This document shows, in pieces, positions 23,001-32,934 of a stretch of DNA of 64,000 bases. The notes under the pieces are model-generated. The model was given only the letters and a program-made list of their open reading frames with translations. It was not told the DNA's origin and made no database searches. The stretch comes from Gari tellinella (Eukaryota; Mollusca; Bivalvia; Cardiida; Psammobiidae): contig OV277861.1 of assembly GCA_922989275.2 (NCBI GenBank), forward strand, positions 26,690,479 to 26,754,478. Reading direction: 5' to 3'. A program made the position numbers and the translations under genes. The first letter of the stretch is position 1; each line of letters starts with the position of its first letter.

Positions 23001-26000
23001 TTGGGGTACATTTACAAACAGTTTGAATCCAGCGTTACGCGGCGTCTGATCTGGATTCAAGCTGTTTGTCACTCCTCGTTATGTTTTTTCCGTCAAAATG
23101 TCCATTATGTAAAACAGCAGACGACAACTTTAAGCAGATGACATTGCAGCAGTAAAAGCGTAAGCCATAAAATGTCCTATTTAGGGAACTGCGACAAGGG
23201 TCGTTGTAAAGAGGGAGTCGTTGTTGGGAGGGCCGTTACATAGAGATACATGTAGATAGTAATCAAATTTCAGATATAAGTACTCCGTAAACGTGAGCAA
23301 TGTGTATATACATGAATTATATAATAGCATAACAAAATCTTATCTAAAATAAACTTTATGAGAGAATAATCTCATTTCTTTTCCAACTAGTTCGCTCTCT
23401 TGTATTTATAAGCCTTTACTATTAAACCTTTCACTAAGTGACACCGAAGCACGCGTTTGCAAACAGTTTGAATCCTGATCAGACGCCGCGTAATGCGGCG
23501 TATGATCAGGATCCAAACTGTTTGACACTCGTATCGATATGTTTTAAATAATACTTCATTGAATTTTACTTTAAAAAGATCTTCTTTTTTTTGTAATGAA
23601 TTTTATTTCATCATTTTTCATGCTACAATTTCATTTTACATAACATACATTTATACACATGAGATGAAAATTTTAATTTTTTTTGAGAGAGAGAGAGAGA
23701 GAAAAGAGGGATAGTGAGAGGAGTAAGGAAATTTGTTTGCGAAGGAGTTGAAATTTGACTCTAATTTTGGACTACAGTACCAGTCTAAATCTTTTTAATA
23801 TAATATTTTCTAAGGAAAAAAAAAAGATATATATATACATGTATAAAGGTTTTTATGTCTGTTCTAGGAATGGTCTCCATTTTAAATTGTGTATTTCTAG
23901 TTTATCTCTGTTTTGTGCTATTTGTTTTTCAATATTTATTTTTCGTGTTAGGGTATTTTTGAAATATTTGAAAGTCGGTATTTCTTTATTGTTTTTTGTT
24001 TGGAATATGTATTGTTTTGCTGCTATAAGTATATAATTCTTTGCATGGTCAGTCATATTATTCCTGTTGCTTATTATTCCTAATGTGATTGTTTGGTAAT
24101 TTATATTTATGCTCATGTTCATATTTTCTAACCAATTAGATAAGTTATTCCAAAAGTGTTGTACATGATTGCACTTTAAAAAGATCTTGCAAACAACAAA
24201 ATTGAAGCAGACGACAATAAAACGGTGAAGGGGTAAAACTTTCACGATTAATTTTGCAGCGAAAGGTTTAATGTTGTTACATATACAGCGGAGAATAGTA
24301 AATGCGTTTGTGCTTAGAATAATTATGTTCATTGAAATCTGTTTTAGCCCATTTATACCCAGTGGATTCTTCCATGTTTATATCTTGGATAAGTCCATTT
24401 TTTATCAAATGGATACCTGTTCAAAATTTTCATTTTGTTTTATATTGAAATTCCTATCAGCAAACAGTGTAGACTCTGATCAGAAGCCGCATAATGCGGC
24501 GTCTGATCGGAGTCTACACTGTTTGCCTATGTCCCATATATGGGATGGTGGGCACACATGGGATAAATAGATGAAACGCTGACTATGCGCCTGATCAGGT
24601 TCAAAACTACTTGCTACTCAGATTTTAATATATCATCAGTATTGGCAAGAAATTGACATTTTTCAGTTGAGTTGTGTAGTTCGCTTTGATTTTTGTTTCA
24701 ACGGGTAACAATATACTCAATCTTCCATATACCTACAGAAATACGACTTGGAAATGACGCATATCCTGGTTTAAAGCGTTTTGCTGCCTTTATAGACTTT
24801 GAATCAAAATCCATTGAAAGTGCAATTTGATTAATAATTAAGCACAATTAAGGTATCATCTGAACGTATTTGAGTAAATATCCATGGTCTTCAGACATTC
24901 GAACACGTTAACCCTTTGAACCCTAGTCCCGCATATAGGCGTCCTTTTCAAACAGTGTACATGTGAATAGTACACTTGTCCTATGCAAACAGTAAAGACC
25001 CAGATCAGAGGGCTCCTTCAGAGGGCTCTTCACTGTTTGTCATAATTCCAAACATTGACAAAAACCCTTAAAATTCAGAAATGGACTAGCATGGTGAGAA
25101 ATTCACCTCTTTTGGGCAAAAACCGATAATTTCAAGACCGATAACCTGTTACCATAGGTAGAGTCAAATAAGCTCCCCTGTTTTGTTAAAGCGCTGTGGA
25201 GATTAGTTTTATGGCACCCCATGTGAATATGATTACGTAATGCTTCATACTCTATCGTTGGCTGCCTGCGGCCATTGGCGAAACACTGTTTTCTCAAGTA
25301 TTAGTTATTCAAGCTACTTTTCGTTAGAAGTTGTACAGGCGGACGCTGAGTCTAGTTAGGATTTACACTATTTCATTGGGAAGTGGTAAAAATGATATGA
25401 TGAGTTTCAAATAGTGAAGAACCAGATCAGACGCCATGTTTGACACGTAGCATTTGATTTGGTTCTTCAGTAAACCCCGTCCAATGCGACCACTTAATAT
25501 GTCTTATGGTCGTTCTTTAACCCATTACCCCATAACAACGACTTTTTACGCCTTTTATTTATTCCTCCAAGGAAGAAAATAGTTCCGATTTATACAGTCA
25601 TAAATATGTATCATAAGAAATATTTTCTATATTCTAGTAGGTGGTAGCTTAAGGCAGGCTGAAAGTAAAGCAGAATGCGCCCTAATGCGCTTAAAGTGGT
25701 AACCTGTCTTCAAAACTAGAAACAGGCTATGGGGTAATGGGATAAAACAGGTGACAGCCCAATACAGGACAGAAGTAATACAGAAAGCAATCCCATGTAG
25801 GGGCATTTTGCATTTCCTGCATTAGGCAGCCACTTGTATTCAGAGATTTAACTTCATGATTGTTTCAGTGTACTATGTTTGTAACTTTTAGAAAATCAGC
25901 AGACGTCAATATTAAGCGTAACGCGGCGCCTGATCTGGATTCAAACTGTTTGTCATTGGGAGGGAAATTGGCTTAAAATTGCAAACAGCTTAAATCACGA

Positions 26001-27149
26001 TCAGACACCGCGTAACGCGGCGCCTGATCTGGATTCAAGCTGTTTGTCATTGATCATTTATTTTGTTTCTGTCGACACGTCCATCATGTAACTTTTAGAA
26101 AACAGTAGACGACAATTTAAAGCAGACTACAATGGTTAGAATCTGACTGACTTTAAACAGTAACGTATGTACAGATGAAATTCGATATCTCGCTTAACTC
26201 GATTTTTTCACTAATTCTATGGTGAAATCCATTATTTACTCGACTTGGATCGAACTTTTCTTTATTCCGAAGTTAACACGTGACTTGGTCATGGCGGCCA
26301 TGTTCGACTTAAGAGGGTAAGGTCAATCAAATATTATCAAGTGTCGTTGATTGTTCAAACGAAGGGATTATAGATAATTACACAAATAAAGTAATGATAA
26401 ACACGATGAGCCCACCCGTGGCGCTAATTAGTTTATGGATGTGAAGAAGCAATTAGACTAACATTTGTACTTTTGCGCACGTATAGAAGAATAATTGTTT
26501 CTTGTTTGATCAAACCTCTAAACATTTAAGTAGATTTAGATTTATTGTTTGCAGGCCTGTCATAAGTTGATACAAAAAATCCTAAGATTTCAAAATGTTC
26601 AAGCCCGCTTTTCCTGAGTATACCTTTAACGTTTCTAGTTTTTAAGACACGTGATGCTTAAGACAGGTTGAAAGTAAAGTATAATGCGCCTCAGGGCGCA
26701 TTCTGCTTTACCTTCAGCCTGTTATAAGCTTCCCTCTGATGAGGTGTTAAAATCCGCAATCTACTCGAACAGAAACAAAAGGTAAAGAAACTATGTTTTC
26801 ATTAGAATCCACCTGACATGATATTTGCACCTTATTGCATAATAATATAACTGTGGAGAAATCACTTACAGTTGTACAGGGCAGTGTACTATGACAGCAA
26901 CGACAACTTATATTAATTCTTCCATTGCTACTACTATAACTACTATTTCTGAGTATTACTTCTACTGATATTGCTGCTGCTACTACTAAAACTACTACTT
27001 CTTCTTATACTACTGCAACAGCTACTACTACTATTATTATTACTACTACTACTACTACAACTGTAACTACTACTACCTACTACTTCTACTGATATTGCTA
27101 CTACTACTTCTTCTACATGTACTACAACTATTACTACTACTACTACTAT

Positions 27150-27185
<36 letters not shown>

Positions 27186-30100
27186 TACTGATTCTACTAC
27201 TAGTACTACTACTACTGCTACGGCTACTTCTACTACTACTTCTACTACCCCTACTACTATTACTACTACTACTGCTACTTCTACTACCCCTACTACTATT
27301 ACTACTACTACTACTACTACTACTTCTACTACCCCTACTACTACTTCTACTACTACTACCACCACAACTACTTCTACACGTCTTTATAATATTACATATT
27401 TTACTACCTTCTACTGCTGCTGTTACTTCCCAAACTTTTTACTGCAATTGCTACTTCCAGTTCTATTGCAGCTGTTGCTACTACTATACAACTGCTACTA
27501 CTACCATGGCTGCTATAACTACTACTTCATTTTTCTAATACAACTACAACCAATACTACTAAGTTTCCTACTACTGCTGCCATTTCAACTATTAATACAA
27601 CTTCCCTTTTTCTACTACTACAAATAATTCTAATGCTAATAGTATATTTTGTATCATCATATTTATCATCATTATTATTATTAATGTGCATGATAACTTC
27701 TTTTCTTCTTTTTTTACATCAACGGAAATCTGTAAGAATACAATAACATAAGTTCCCCCATCACAAAATACCCTAAGGCGCTCATGTAATTAGCGTTAAT
27801 CCTGTTATCAGTATACAGGCCATAAAGTCAGCGGGGGGCTCAGTGACTTATGAGAGCCAGATCAGTGAAAAATTAGAAATTCTAAAATACAGTGAAATAA
27901 AACATAAAAAAGGACCAAAAAATCCTTACAATATTCAACATTTAAAGTAATCAGTAGAAAGATATTTTTTTGTTCTTTCAAGTGCAGGTTGTGGCTAAGA
28001 TATTAAATAATAGAAAGTTGGCCTTTAGGGGCTTTGAAGTAGGCCACGTCAGGCCATCTTGCACTTTTTTATATAGCGTATATAGGAGACGATAGGAGTA
28101 TACTTTAACTTAAAAAAGGACCAAAATTTAATTTGAATAAAAATCTAAAAAAACTATCAGTAAATAGATAAAACTATAAACTTTGTAATGCCGGTTGTGG
28201 CTAAGCTCTGTGATTAGAACGAGTATTACAATTAAATAAAACGCCAATTGGTCCTTCTTTATTCTCTATAGCGCATATGTCACGACTCGGCGGAGCCCAT
28301 GAGGTACATTTCTCAGGATGACTATAATGGAAACTGGAATTGTCCATTTAAAGTTTCAGGGAGGAAAGAGTTAAGGCGACCTTACACAAATGTCCACCAT
28401 GAGTTTCATTTTAACCCCTTCACTGCAACGACGTCATCAATTTAAACAAGAGGCCCATGCGGGCCTAAATATCGCTCACCTGGAAAACCAACACAAGGGT
28501 CACATGACCCCTGGGGTTAGATCATTTTTTACCCCAGAGACATAATTTCAAAAATCTTGCTGATGAACTTGAAAATTAAGTGTTCTGTCAAATATTTTGT
28601 ACATGGATGGTTTCAGACAGGAATACTTTTCATTGAAAAAAATCTAATTTTAGCTAATGTGACCCAGATATGCATCAGACCCGATTCATTTCAGCAATGT
28701 AGGTAAAAAATATCAAAAAGTGACACTATGCTGAATATCAAAGCTCTGGCCATAATAGTTTCAGAGAAGAAGATTTCACTATATAACTCTATGTAAAACT
28801 GCAACTCATAGGGCCTTGGCAGTTTTGACCCCAGGGACATAATTTGAACAACATTGAAAGAGGACCTAAAGATGATGCTTTGTGCCAAATATCTAAGCTC
28901 AGGGTACTGTGGTTTCAGACAAGAAGACTTGTTTTAGTTTTCATTGAAAAAATCTATTTTTAGCTCCTGTGACCTAGATATGCAATGGACCGGAACCATA
29001 TATTCAATAATGGTTAGGGGCCTCAAGAAATGTGACCATGCCAAATATCAAAGCTCTGGCCATATTAGTTTCAGAGAAATACATGTTTGAAGATTTCACT
29101 ATATAACTCTAGGTTAAAATTTTGACCACCGGGGCAGGGTCATTTTTGACCCCAGGGACATAATTTGAACAATCTTGATAGAGGACCTAAAGATGATACT
29201 TTATGCCAAATATCTAAGCTCGGGGTACTGTGGTGTCGGACAAGAAGATTTTTTAAGTTTTAACTGGAAAAATCTATTTTTAACTCCTGTGACCTAGATA
29301 TACAACCGACCGGAACCATATTTACAATATTGGTTTAGAACTTCTAGAAGTGTTACCATGCTAAATATTAAAGCTCTGGCCATATTAGTTTCAGAGAAAA
29401 AGATGTTTGAAGATTTCACTATATAATTCTATGTAAAATTACGACCCCCGGGGCGGGGTCATTTTTTACCCCAGGGACATAATGTGAACAATCTTGATAG
29501 AGGACCTGAAGACAATGCTTTGTGCAAAATATCTAAGCTCAGGGTAATGTGGTTTCAGACAAGAAGATTTTTTAAGTTTTCATTGAAAAAATCTATTTTT
29601 AGCTCCTGTGACCTAGATATGCAATGGACCGGAAATGTTTGAACAACTTTGATAAAGGACCATACAAGGATCATTCCAACCAAGTTTGGTGAAAATCCAT
29701 CCAGTAGTCTAGGAGGAGAAGTCGTTTGAAGAAATTGTTGACGACGAATGACGGACACAGCACAATCAAAATAGCTCACCTTGGCACTACGTGCCAGGTG
29801 AGCTAAAAAGGGTCATCTCATTGTATTTCTCAAATTCAAATTTTAGATATTTAACTTCTGAAATATTGATATGGGTGGCAAACAGTTTGGATCCTGGTCA
29901 GACGGTTTGCAAATAACCATTTTATGCTCCGGGTAAGGCAGTTAAGGGAGCCTATGGATCATCGGGGCATGGCAGTGAAGTGGTTAATAATTTTAGCGAA
30001 ACTTAAGTCGAACATGTCACGTTTCAACTTTGATGAATTATCGAAATCAGACAGTTTGAAATAATTGCAGGAAGGATTCCTATTGGGTTCAACATGATCC

Positions 30101-30246
30101 GGTACAAGTTACAGGAAAACAAAGCCCTGGGTAGCAGCAAAACTGTCAAAAAGTCTACTTGGGGAGCTCGCTGGATAAAGAATTTTAAAAGGGACACAGA
30201 TGACCCCTTACCTTTTGACCCTTTTCAAGAGAGAAGGGCTTGTTAA
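17066..30246 (+). CDS. Gene B: six-exon protein with OB-fold-like segment
   Basis: Proposed exons are 17066-17156, 18645-18797, 20486-20743, 22674-22781, 24739-24819 and 30071-30246 (TAA), about 288 aa, all introns phase 1. Exons 1, 4 and 6 have good splice signals. The exon 2 donor (GTGATA; GTCAAG at 18826 gives the wrong phase), exon 3 acceptor and exon 5 donor (GTGCAA) are weak choices made to keep the frame. The middle reads VLQVVVIVQAYVSRLGN, then KKSVTIQLWGCEKWA and PNQGDLVV. This is a beta-strand pattern like OB-fold ssDNA-binding domains, where LW-x3-WA and GDxV are frequent. Shieldin-2 and RPA-like proteins are possibilities only. The C-terminus is basic and then acidic (WGARWIKNFKRDTDDPLPF). 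Confidence 0.5.
17355..17804. mobile_element. Two back-to-back B2 MITEs (CAGGGCTGCCA ends)
   Basis: The first unit (17355-17610) and the second (17614-about 17804) each begin CAGGGCTGCCATTTCT and end GGCAGCCCT. They are separated by three bases. Both carry core B (GCAGGCTGAAAGTAAAGC), the palindrome otherwise found in the TTAA-ended B1 family. The second has lost part of the left arm. Confidence 0.75.
17805..18480. other. Gene B intron 1 sequence, nothing identified
   Basis: AT-rich intron without recognisable exons, tandem arrays or paired terminal repeats. The T/TTG-rich run near 18490-18540 gives a spurious phenylalanine-rich frame. Confidence 0.4.
18893..19117. mobile_element. A1 MITE, degenerate left end
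   Basis: Core A at about 18910-18972 (GCAAACGGTTTGGATCC) is followed by the A1 right-half signature GACAACAATATTGAAGCAGA and TTTGGCGCTGAATGGTTTAA. The left TTAA end is lost or lies in the 3' part of exon 2's flanking sequence. Confidence 0.6.
19180..20450 (-). mobile_element. Tandem-core (pearl-like) element with A2 MITE inside
   Basis: A GTCCGTCCGTCCG tract near 19257, adjacent to a short hairpin, marks the 3' end of a minus-oriented element. Internal units sharing GGCTATTTCTTGG and ACATTGACCTTGACC recur near 19435, 19790 and 20210. The middle unit is interrupted by the A2 MITE. There is no coding capacity. It lies in gene B intron 2. Confidence 0.5.
19852..20101. mobile_element. A2 MITE, complete
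   Basis: TACAGTGGAGAATCTGTTAT and its inverse at the right end (TCTCCACTGTA) bound GTTTAAACGCAAACG motifs and a perfect core A (about 19975-20036, centre CCGGGTTACCCGG). It is nearly identical to the copies at 1224 and 35818, so the family was recently active. Confidence 0.85.
20767..20952. mobile_element. Pogo/Tigger-like MITE
   Basis: Ends TACAGTCTAACTTCGATATC and ATATCGAACTTCGACTGTA are inverted repeats of pogo/Tigger type with TA at the outside. An internal palindromic part shares CAAAGTTAAAACGTGGCTTA with the element at 9244. It starts 23 bp after the gene B exon 3 donor. Confidence 0.75.
20970..21010 (-). repeat. Short tRNA-like fragment
   Basis: On the minus strand GGGGCTCGAGTCCCGGTC resembles a T-arm/B box. 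Only this part is recognisable, so it is a SINE or tRNA relic at most. Confidence 0.3.
21230..21690. mobile_element. Core A fragments, one perfect
   Basis: A decayed copy (about 21235-21295) keeps CATCGTCTGATCAGGC. A perfect core (21571-21632, variant ACAGCTTGAATCCAG with centre CCGCGTAACGCGG) follows. Its outer sequence (CCTCCTATAACAACTCCCTC) belongs to the A3 type. Confidence 0.65.
22130..22358. mobile_element. A2 MITE, degenerate
   Basis: CCCGTTTAAACGCAAACGAA on the left and TTAGCGTAAACACGTTTA on the right are the A2 subterminal parts, around a decayed core (ACGCTAGATTACCCGGCG). The extreme ends are eroded. Confidence 0.6.
22375..22626. mobile_element. B1 MITE, complete, TTAA-flanked
   Basis: It runs from TTAACCCATTACCCCATAGC to GAGGAAAAGGGTTAA, with core B at about 22424-22495 and centre GCGCCCTTAGGCGC. 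It lies 47 bp upstream of gene B exon 4, so it sits close to the branch-point region of that intron. Confidence 0.8.
22910..23240. mobile_element. A3 MITE, left part eroded
   Basis: It shares the phrases GACATCCAATAGGAGACAAC, GTGCGTTGTTCGGAGGGA and AGGGAACTGCGACAAGGGTC with the A3 copy at 144. The core A palindrome (23007-23068) has an internal deletion in its left arm. Confidence 0.6.
23422..24271. mobile_element. A1 MITE split by a LINE insertion
   Basis: The left end is TTAAACCTTTCACTAAGTGA and the right end GCAGCGAAAGGTTTAA. Core A is at 23459-23523. The element is interrupted at 23584-24172 by LINE-3. Without it the MITE would be about 245 bp, the standard A1 length. Confidence 0.8.
23584..24172 (-). 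pseudogene. LINE-3: 5'-truncated RT C-terminus
   Basis: A 16-bp duplication (ACTTTAAAAAGATCTT at 23568-23583 and 24173-24188) brackets the insert, and a short A run lies at its minus-strand 3' end. The minus frame reads CNHVQHFWNNLSNWL, then AKNYILIAAKQYIFQTK and IPTFKYFKNTL. This matches the C-terminal tail of L1/Tx1-like RT proteins, with a terminal Cys and FW-x2-L pattern. It is a classic target-primed insertion of about 590 bp. Confidence 0.8.
24345..24560. mobile_element. Core A variant in a CCCAT-ended element
   Basis: Opposed ends AGCCCATTTATACCCAGTGG and GGGCACACATGGGATAAATA surround a 60-bp palindrome with arms CAAACAGTGTAGACTCTGAT and centre CCGCATAATGCGG. It is a further terminus type attached to a core A-like palindrome. 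Confidence 0.5.
24908..25095. mobile_element. Family E MITE, right end missing
   Basis: TTAACCCTTTGAACCCTAGT begins the copy. The palindrome has arms GTAAAGACCCAGATCAGAGG and GCTCTTCACTGTTTGTC. The usual GAGGAAAGAGTTAA end is absent. Confidence 0.65.
25517..25745. mobile_element. B1 MITE with deleted right arm
   Basis: It begins TTAACCCATTACCCCATAAC and ends GCTATGGGGTAATGGGATAA. The palindrome has lost most of its right arm (GCGCCCTAATGCGCTTAAAG). A B-like palindrome remnant follows at 25745-25835. Confidence 0.7.
25890..26345. mobile_element. A3-type core A copies and a pogo-like half-element
   Basis: Two core A palindromes follow each other (about 25900-25955 truncated, 25984-26045 with centre CCGCGTAACGCGG). 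GTACAGATGAAATTCGATAT at about 26168 begins a pogo/Tigger-like left end whose right end I could not find. Confidence 0.5.
26555..26750. mobile_element. B2 MITE, right end eroded
   Basis: AGGCCTGTCATAAGTTGATA and AAAAATCCTAAGATTTC match the left end of the B2 copy at 50709. Core B follows (arms GACAGGTTGAAAGTAAAG, centre GCGCCTCAGGGCGC). Confidence 0.6.
26920..27545. repeat. Long imperfect (ACT)n microsatellite
   Basis: About 600 bp of ACT triplets is broken by GCT, TCT, CCC and ATT variants. The polyvaline and polyleucine frames on the two strands come from this repeat and are not proteins. It lies in the last intron of gene B. Confidence 0.9.
27550..28405. other. Gene B intron 5 sequence with weak repeats
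   Basis: No exon seen. GAAACTGGAATTGTCCATTT and AGGGAGGAAAGAGTTAA at about 28330-28375 are a solo right end of family E. Two phrases sharing AAAAAAGGACCAAAA (27907, 28113) hint at a weak tandem repeat. Confidence 0.4.
28411..29987. mobile_element. TTAA-ended core A MITE split by a tandem-core element
   Basis: The left end TTAACCCCTTCACTGCAACG and the right end GGCAGTGAAGTGGTTAA are inverted repeats 1.5 kb apart. A short core A remnant (GTGGCAAACAGTTTGGATCC) is near 29878. The interior is occupied by the element at 28445-29809. Minus that insert, the MITE is about 210 bp. Confidence 0.65.
28445..29809 (+). mobile_element. GCTCACC-type tandem-core (pearl-like) element
   Basis: The 5' end has a hairpin of GAGGCCCATGCGGGCCT followed by ATCGCTCACCTGG. 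About four internal units of roughly 310 bp share CCCCAGGGACATAATTTGAA. The 3' end is a near-perfect hairpin (stem AGCTCACCTTGGCAC) after GACGAATGACGGACAC. This build, unique ends with tandem core repeats, is that of bivalve pearl/Helentron-like elements (established knowledge; the match is my inference). No protein is encoded. Confidence 0.65.
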
Positions 30247-30442
30247 AAGTAAGTATACAATTTTCATAGTTGCATGTATTAGATCTAGAGTCTACACCAA
30301 ATCGTTTAACTTTATATTTCCCCTTTTACTTGTTATACTACAAATTCAGTTGATGGGTGCCATGACATCATTGATTTTAAACAATTGTCGTCTGTTGTTA
30401 TTTCTCAAGTTAAAAGCTTAGGTATAGTGACTTAAGAAGTAT

Positions 30443-30520
30443 TGAAATAGGTGCCAAACAGTTTGGATCCTGGTCAAACGCTGCGTTACCCGGCGTCTGA
30501 TCATGATCCAAATGGTTTGC
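30443..30520. mobile_element. Core A fragment
   Basis: GTGCCAAACAGTTTGGATCC, then GCTGCGTTACCCGGCG and CATGATCCAAATGGTTTG, form a decayed core A palindrome about 200 bp downstream of the gene B stop codon. Confidence 0.6.
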
Positions 30521-30673
30521 AAATAATTATTGTACTCGGGGTAAGACAGTTCATGACGCAATGTTTTGTTAAGTTTTGGCATTTCTAGCACACATTGTAT
30601 GATACATGCTATATGCACGGGTCCAAAATTTTCTGAATAGCAGTATTGGTCGGTCATTGGCTCTTTTCTCCAC

Positions 30674-31063
30674 CAGGGGCCCTTTCATAAAACTTCGTAA
30701 GACAAAAACGGTCGTTAGTCAAAACTTTAAGATACATTTAATTTTCGTTTTCTCTATCTAATCCTGTCTCGTGGCATCTCTTTGGAATCGTCTTTTCAAG
30801 ACGATTCCAAAGAGATGTAACAAGACAGGATTAGATCACAGGGGACCGTCACAATAGAAGTCTGAACCCCAATAGAAAAAAATGTGTAAACACTAGATAT
30901 ATAATCTATATATATAGTGTTCATATATTTGTTTTATTTTGGGGTTCAGACTTCATTGTGACAGTCCCCTGTGTATTAGATGGAGAAATAAATAATAATC
31001 AAGACTTTTATAATCTGACTAACGACAAATATGTCGTACAAAGTTTTATGAAACGGGCACCTG
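30674..31063. mobile_element. Family D MITE with a nested element
   Basis: The ends CAGGGGCCCTTTCATAAAAC and GTTTTATGAAACGGGCACCTG are inverted. The core palindrome centres on TCTTTTCAAGA. It is interrupted at 30837-30973 by another palindromic element. Family D copies also lie at 37027 and 39107. Confidence 0.75.
30837..30973. mobile_element. CACAGGGG-ended MITE nested in family D
   Basis: Inverted ends CACAGGGGACCGTCACAATA and CATTGTGACAGTCCCCTGTG. The flanks GATTAGAT (30829) and TATTAGAT (30974) match at 7 of 8 bases, a likely 8-bp target duplication of hAT type. Confidence 0.7.
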
Positions 31064-31243
31064 TCTCTCTAAACGAATATGTTATTGGGTCCGGAATGGC
31101 TTTGTTTTGAGATATTTTATTTAAGTTCCAACTTTTTGTTGTTTTTGATTTATTGCAATTAAGTTATATCTATAACATTAGTTGTGCCATAAGCAAAGAG
31201 GCATTGGATTGCAACACAGTGTAGACCAAGTGTAGTTGTCCTT

Positions 31244-31490
31244 TTAACCATTTACTCCATAGTCTACTTAATCTAGTTTGAAGACAAGTGACCACTTAAA
31301 ACAGGTTGAAAGTAAAGCAGAATAAGCCTTTAGGCACATTCTGCTCTTAATTTCATCCTGCTTTAAGCTACCATCTGTTGGAGTATAGAAAATATTTCTT
31401 ATGTTGCATTTCATTACTGTATAAACTAGAACTATTTTCTTCTATGGCGGATCTTAAGTGTAAAAAGATGTATCTATGGAGTAAAGAGTT
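31244..31490. mobile_element. B1 MITE
   Basis: From TTAACCATTTACTCCATAGT to CTATGGAGTAAAGAGTTGA. Core B is at about 31290-31370 with centre AAGCCTTTAGGCACA. Confidence 0.7.
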
Positions 31491-31514
31491 GAGACAATGT
31501 TAGGTAACGTACTA

Positions 31515-32195
31515 CTCAGGGCTCAAGATAAGGGGAGTATTTCAAAAACTAAAATCTTTATTTCTGAATTAAACCCTATGGTGTTACTACTTATTAGAAT
31601 CGTTTCAACCACAGGTTTTCGGCGCGTAAGCTATGCCCCCCCCCCCCCATAAACTTTCAAAATGAGTCAAAATACATCCATATGTTCAACAAACATCCTT
31701 AACAAATGTTTCAAGAAGTTTCATGAAGTTTCAAGAAGTTTAAAAAAAAATATTTTTTTTCGTATCATGTATGTATACAATGAAAAGGTGGATGTGTATT
31801 CAGGGCCATCAACTTCCCAACCTTGTCATTTTGTCATTTTTGGGCCGATTTTGACAAATGATGGCTTATTATTTACATTTAACAGTTCTGTTCAAAGAAA
31901 GTTAGCTCACAGCCCAAGCAAGACACGAGCACAAGTGAAGAAATAAAAAGTTCGATAGGCACCTTATATCGGAATCCTTCTGTCACCTTAATTTTTGGAC
32001 TTGTTCGTCAGTCATTCACTGATTCAGCGATAAACAAGTGCATTTGCGACCATGCATTACACCATGGTACGGGTAATTAATAGAAAATGAAATATATAAT
32101 AAATACCTTTTGAATTATCGGTAAATGAGCATTTCTGTTACGAAATAAATTTCTAGATAACTTTCGTATAGTTTCGGTTGACAAACGGATATGAT
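31515..32195. other. Spacer with half of a family C MITE and a C run
   Basis: CAGGGCTCAAGATAAGGGGA at about 31517 starts a family C left half (to about 31600). A run of 14 C follows at 31637-31650. The 94-codon frame at 31662 shows no family features and I do not call it. Confidence 0.4.
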
Positions 32196-32198
32196 ATC

Positions 32199-32431
32199 AT
32201 TGGTCGTATTCGAATCATTCAATTTGTTGTCAACGAAAACTAGGCGGAGCAAATGCTCGAAGATTTACTGATGACAACGTTTTTGACCCGACTCGAATCG
32301 AAATTGTGGTCAACGATTTGATGTTTTGACAACATTTTGTCAACGGAAAACATCAAGTGGTGATTCGAATAGAACCTGTTGACAACACGTCCAACTAACG
32401 CTATGGTTGTCCTGATTCGAATACGACCAAT
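32199..32431. mobile_element. MITE with ATTGGTCGTATTCGAATCA ends
   Basis: A 19-bp terminal inverted repeat, nearly perfect (right end TGATTCGAATACGACCAAT), encloses further opposed phrases GTTGTCAACG. It is about 233 bp with no core A or B. The superfamily was not determined. Confidence 0.75.
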
Positions 32432-32934
32432 TGAGGCGCTTGACTTTTGCGTCATTTCCTGCTTTGAAGCTGGTTCTCGGGTTCGCTAGAATGGTAATAG
32501 TTTGACTGGGCAACCAGTCGTTTGTTTGGGAAAATTTTGCGTGACAGATGGTTTCCGAATAAGGGGTCTCCCCACCCGTCGAGTCCCCATGCGCGTGTTC
32601 GCCGATTGCTTTGAATTTTTTACCAATTATCGTCAAAGAAAACTGTTTGCTGTAAACAATGAGCCATCATCTGTCCAGATCGTCCAAGATTTGACAAAAT
32701 GACAGGGTTGTGAACTTGAGGGTTGCTTCTGCAAGGCGCTTTTTCATGGCAGCCTTTACTATTTTACTTATAAATTAGCAAACAAAATTTTTTTTTTTAA
32801 ATTTCACGAAACTTCAGGAAATGTTCTTTTATGATGATTATTGAATGTATGGATAGATTTTAGGGTATTTTATCCACGTTTGGTGGTGGTGGAGGGGGGT
32901 TATAGCAGCTAGGGGTAGTGTCATAGCCAACGGG

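Noticed and set aside
23853..24036. Plus-strand Phe/Leu-rich frame resembling a membrane protein
   Set aside because: It is the antisense of the LINE-3 RT tail. AT-rich antisense gives hydrophobic residues.
26943..27538. Long open frames on both strands encoding polyvaline and polyleucine
   Set aside because: They are translations of the (ACT)n microsatellite, without splice signals or any domain.
31662..31946. 94-codon plus-strand frame downstream of gene B
   Set aside because: Start context, composition and lack of splice signals give no support. No family is recognised.
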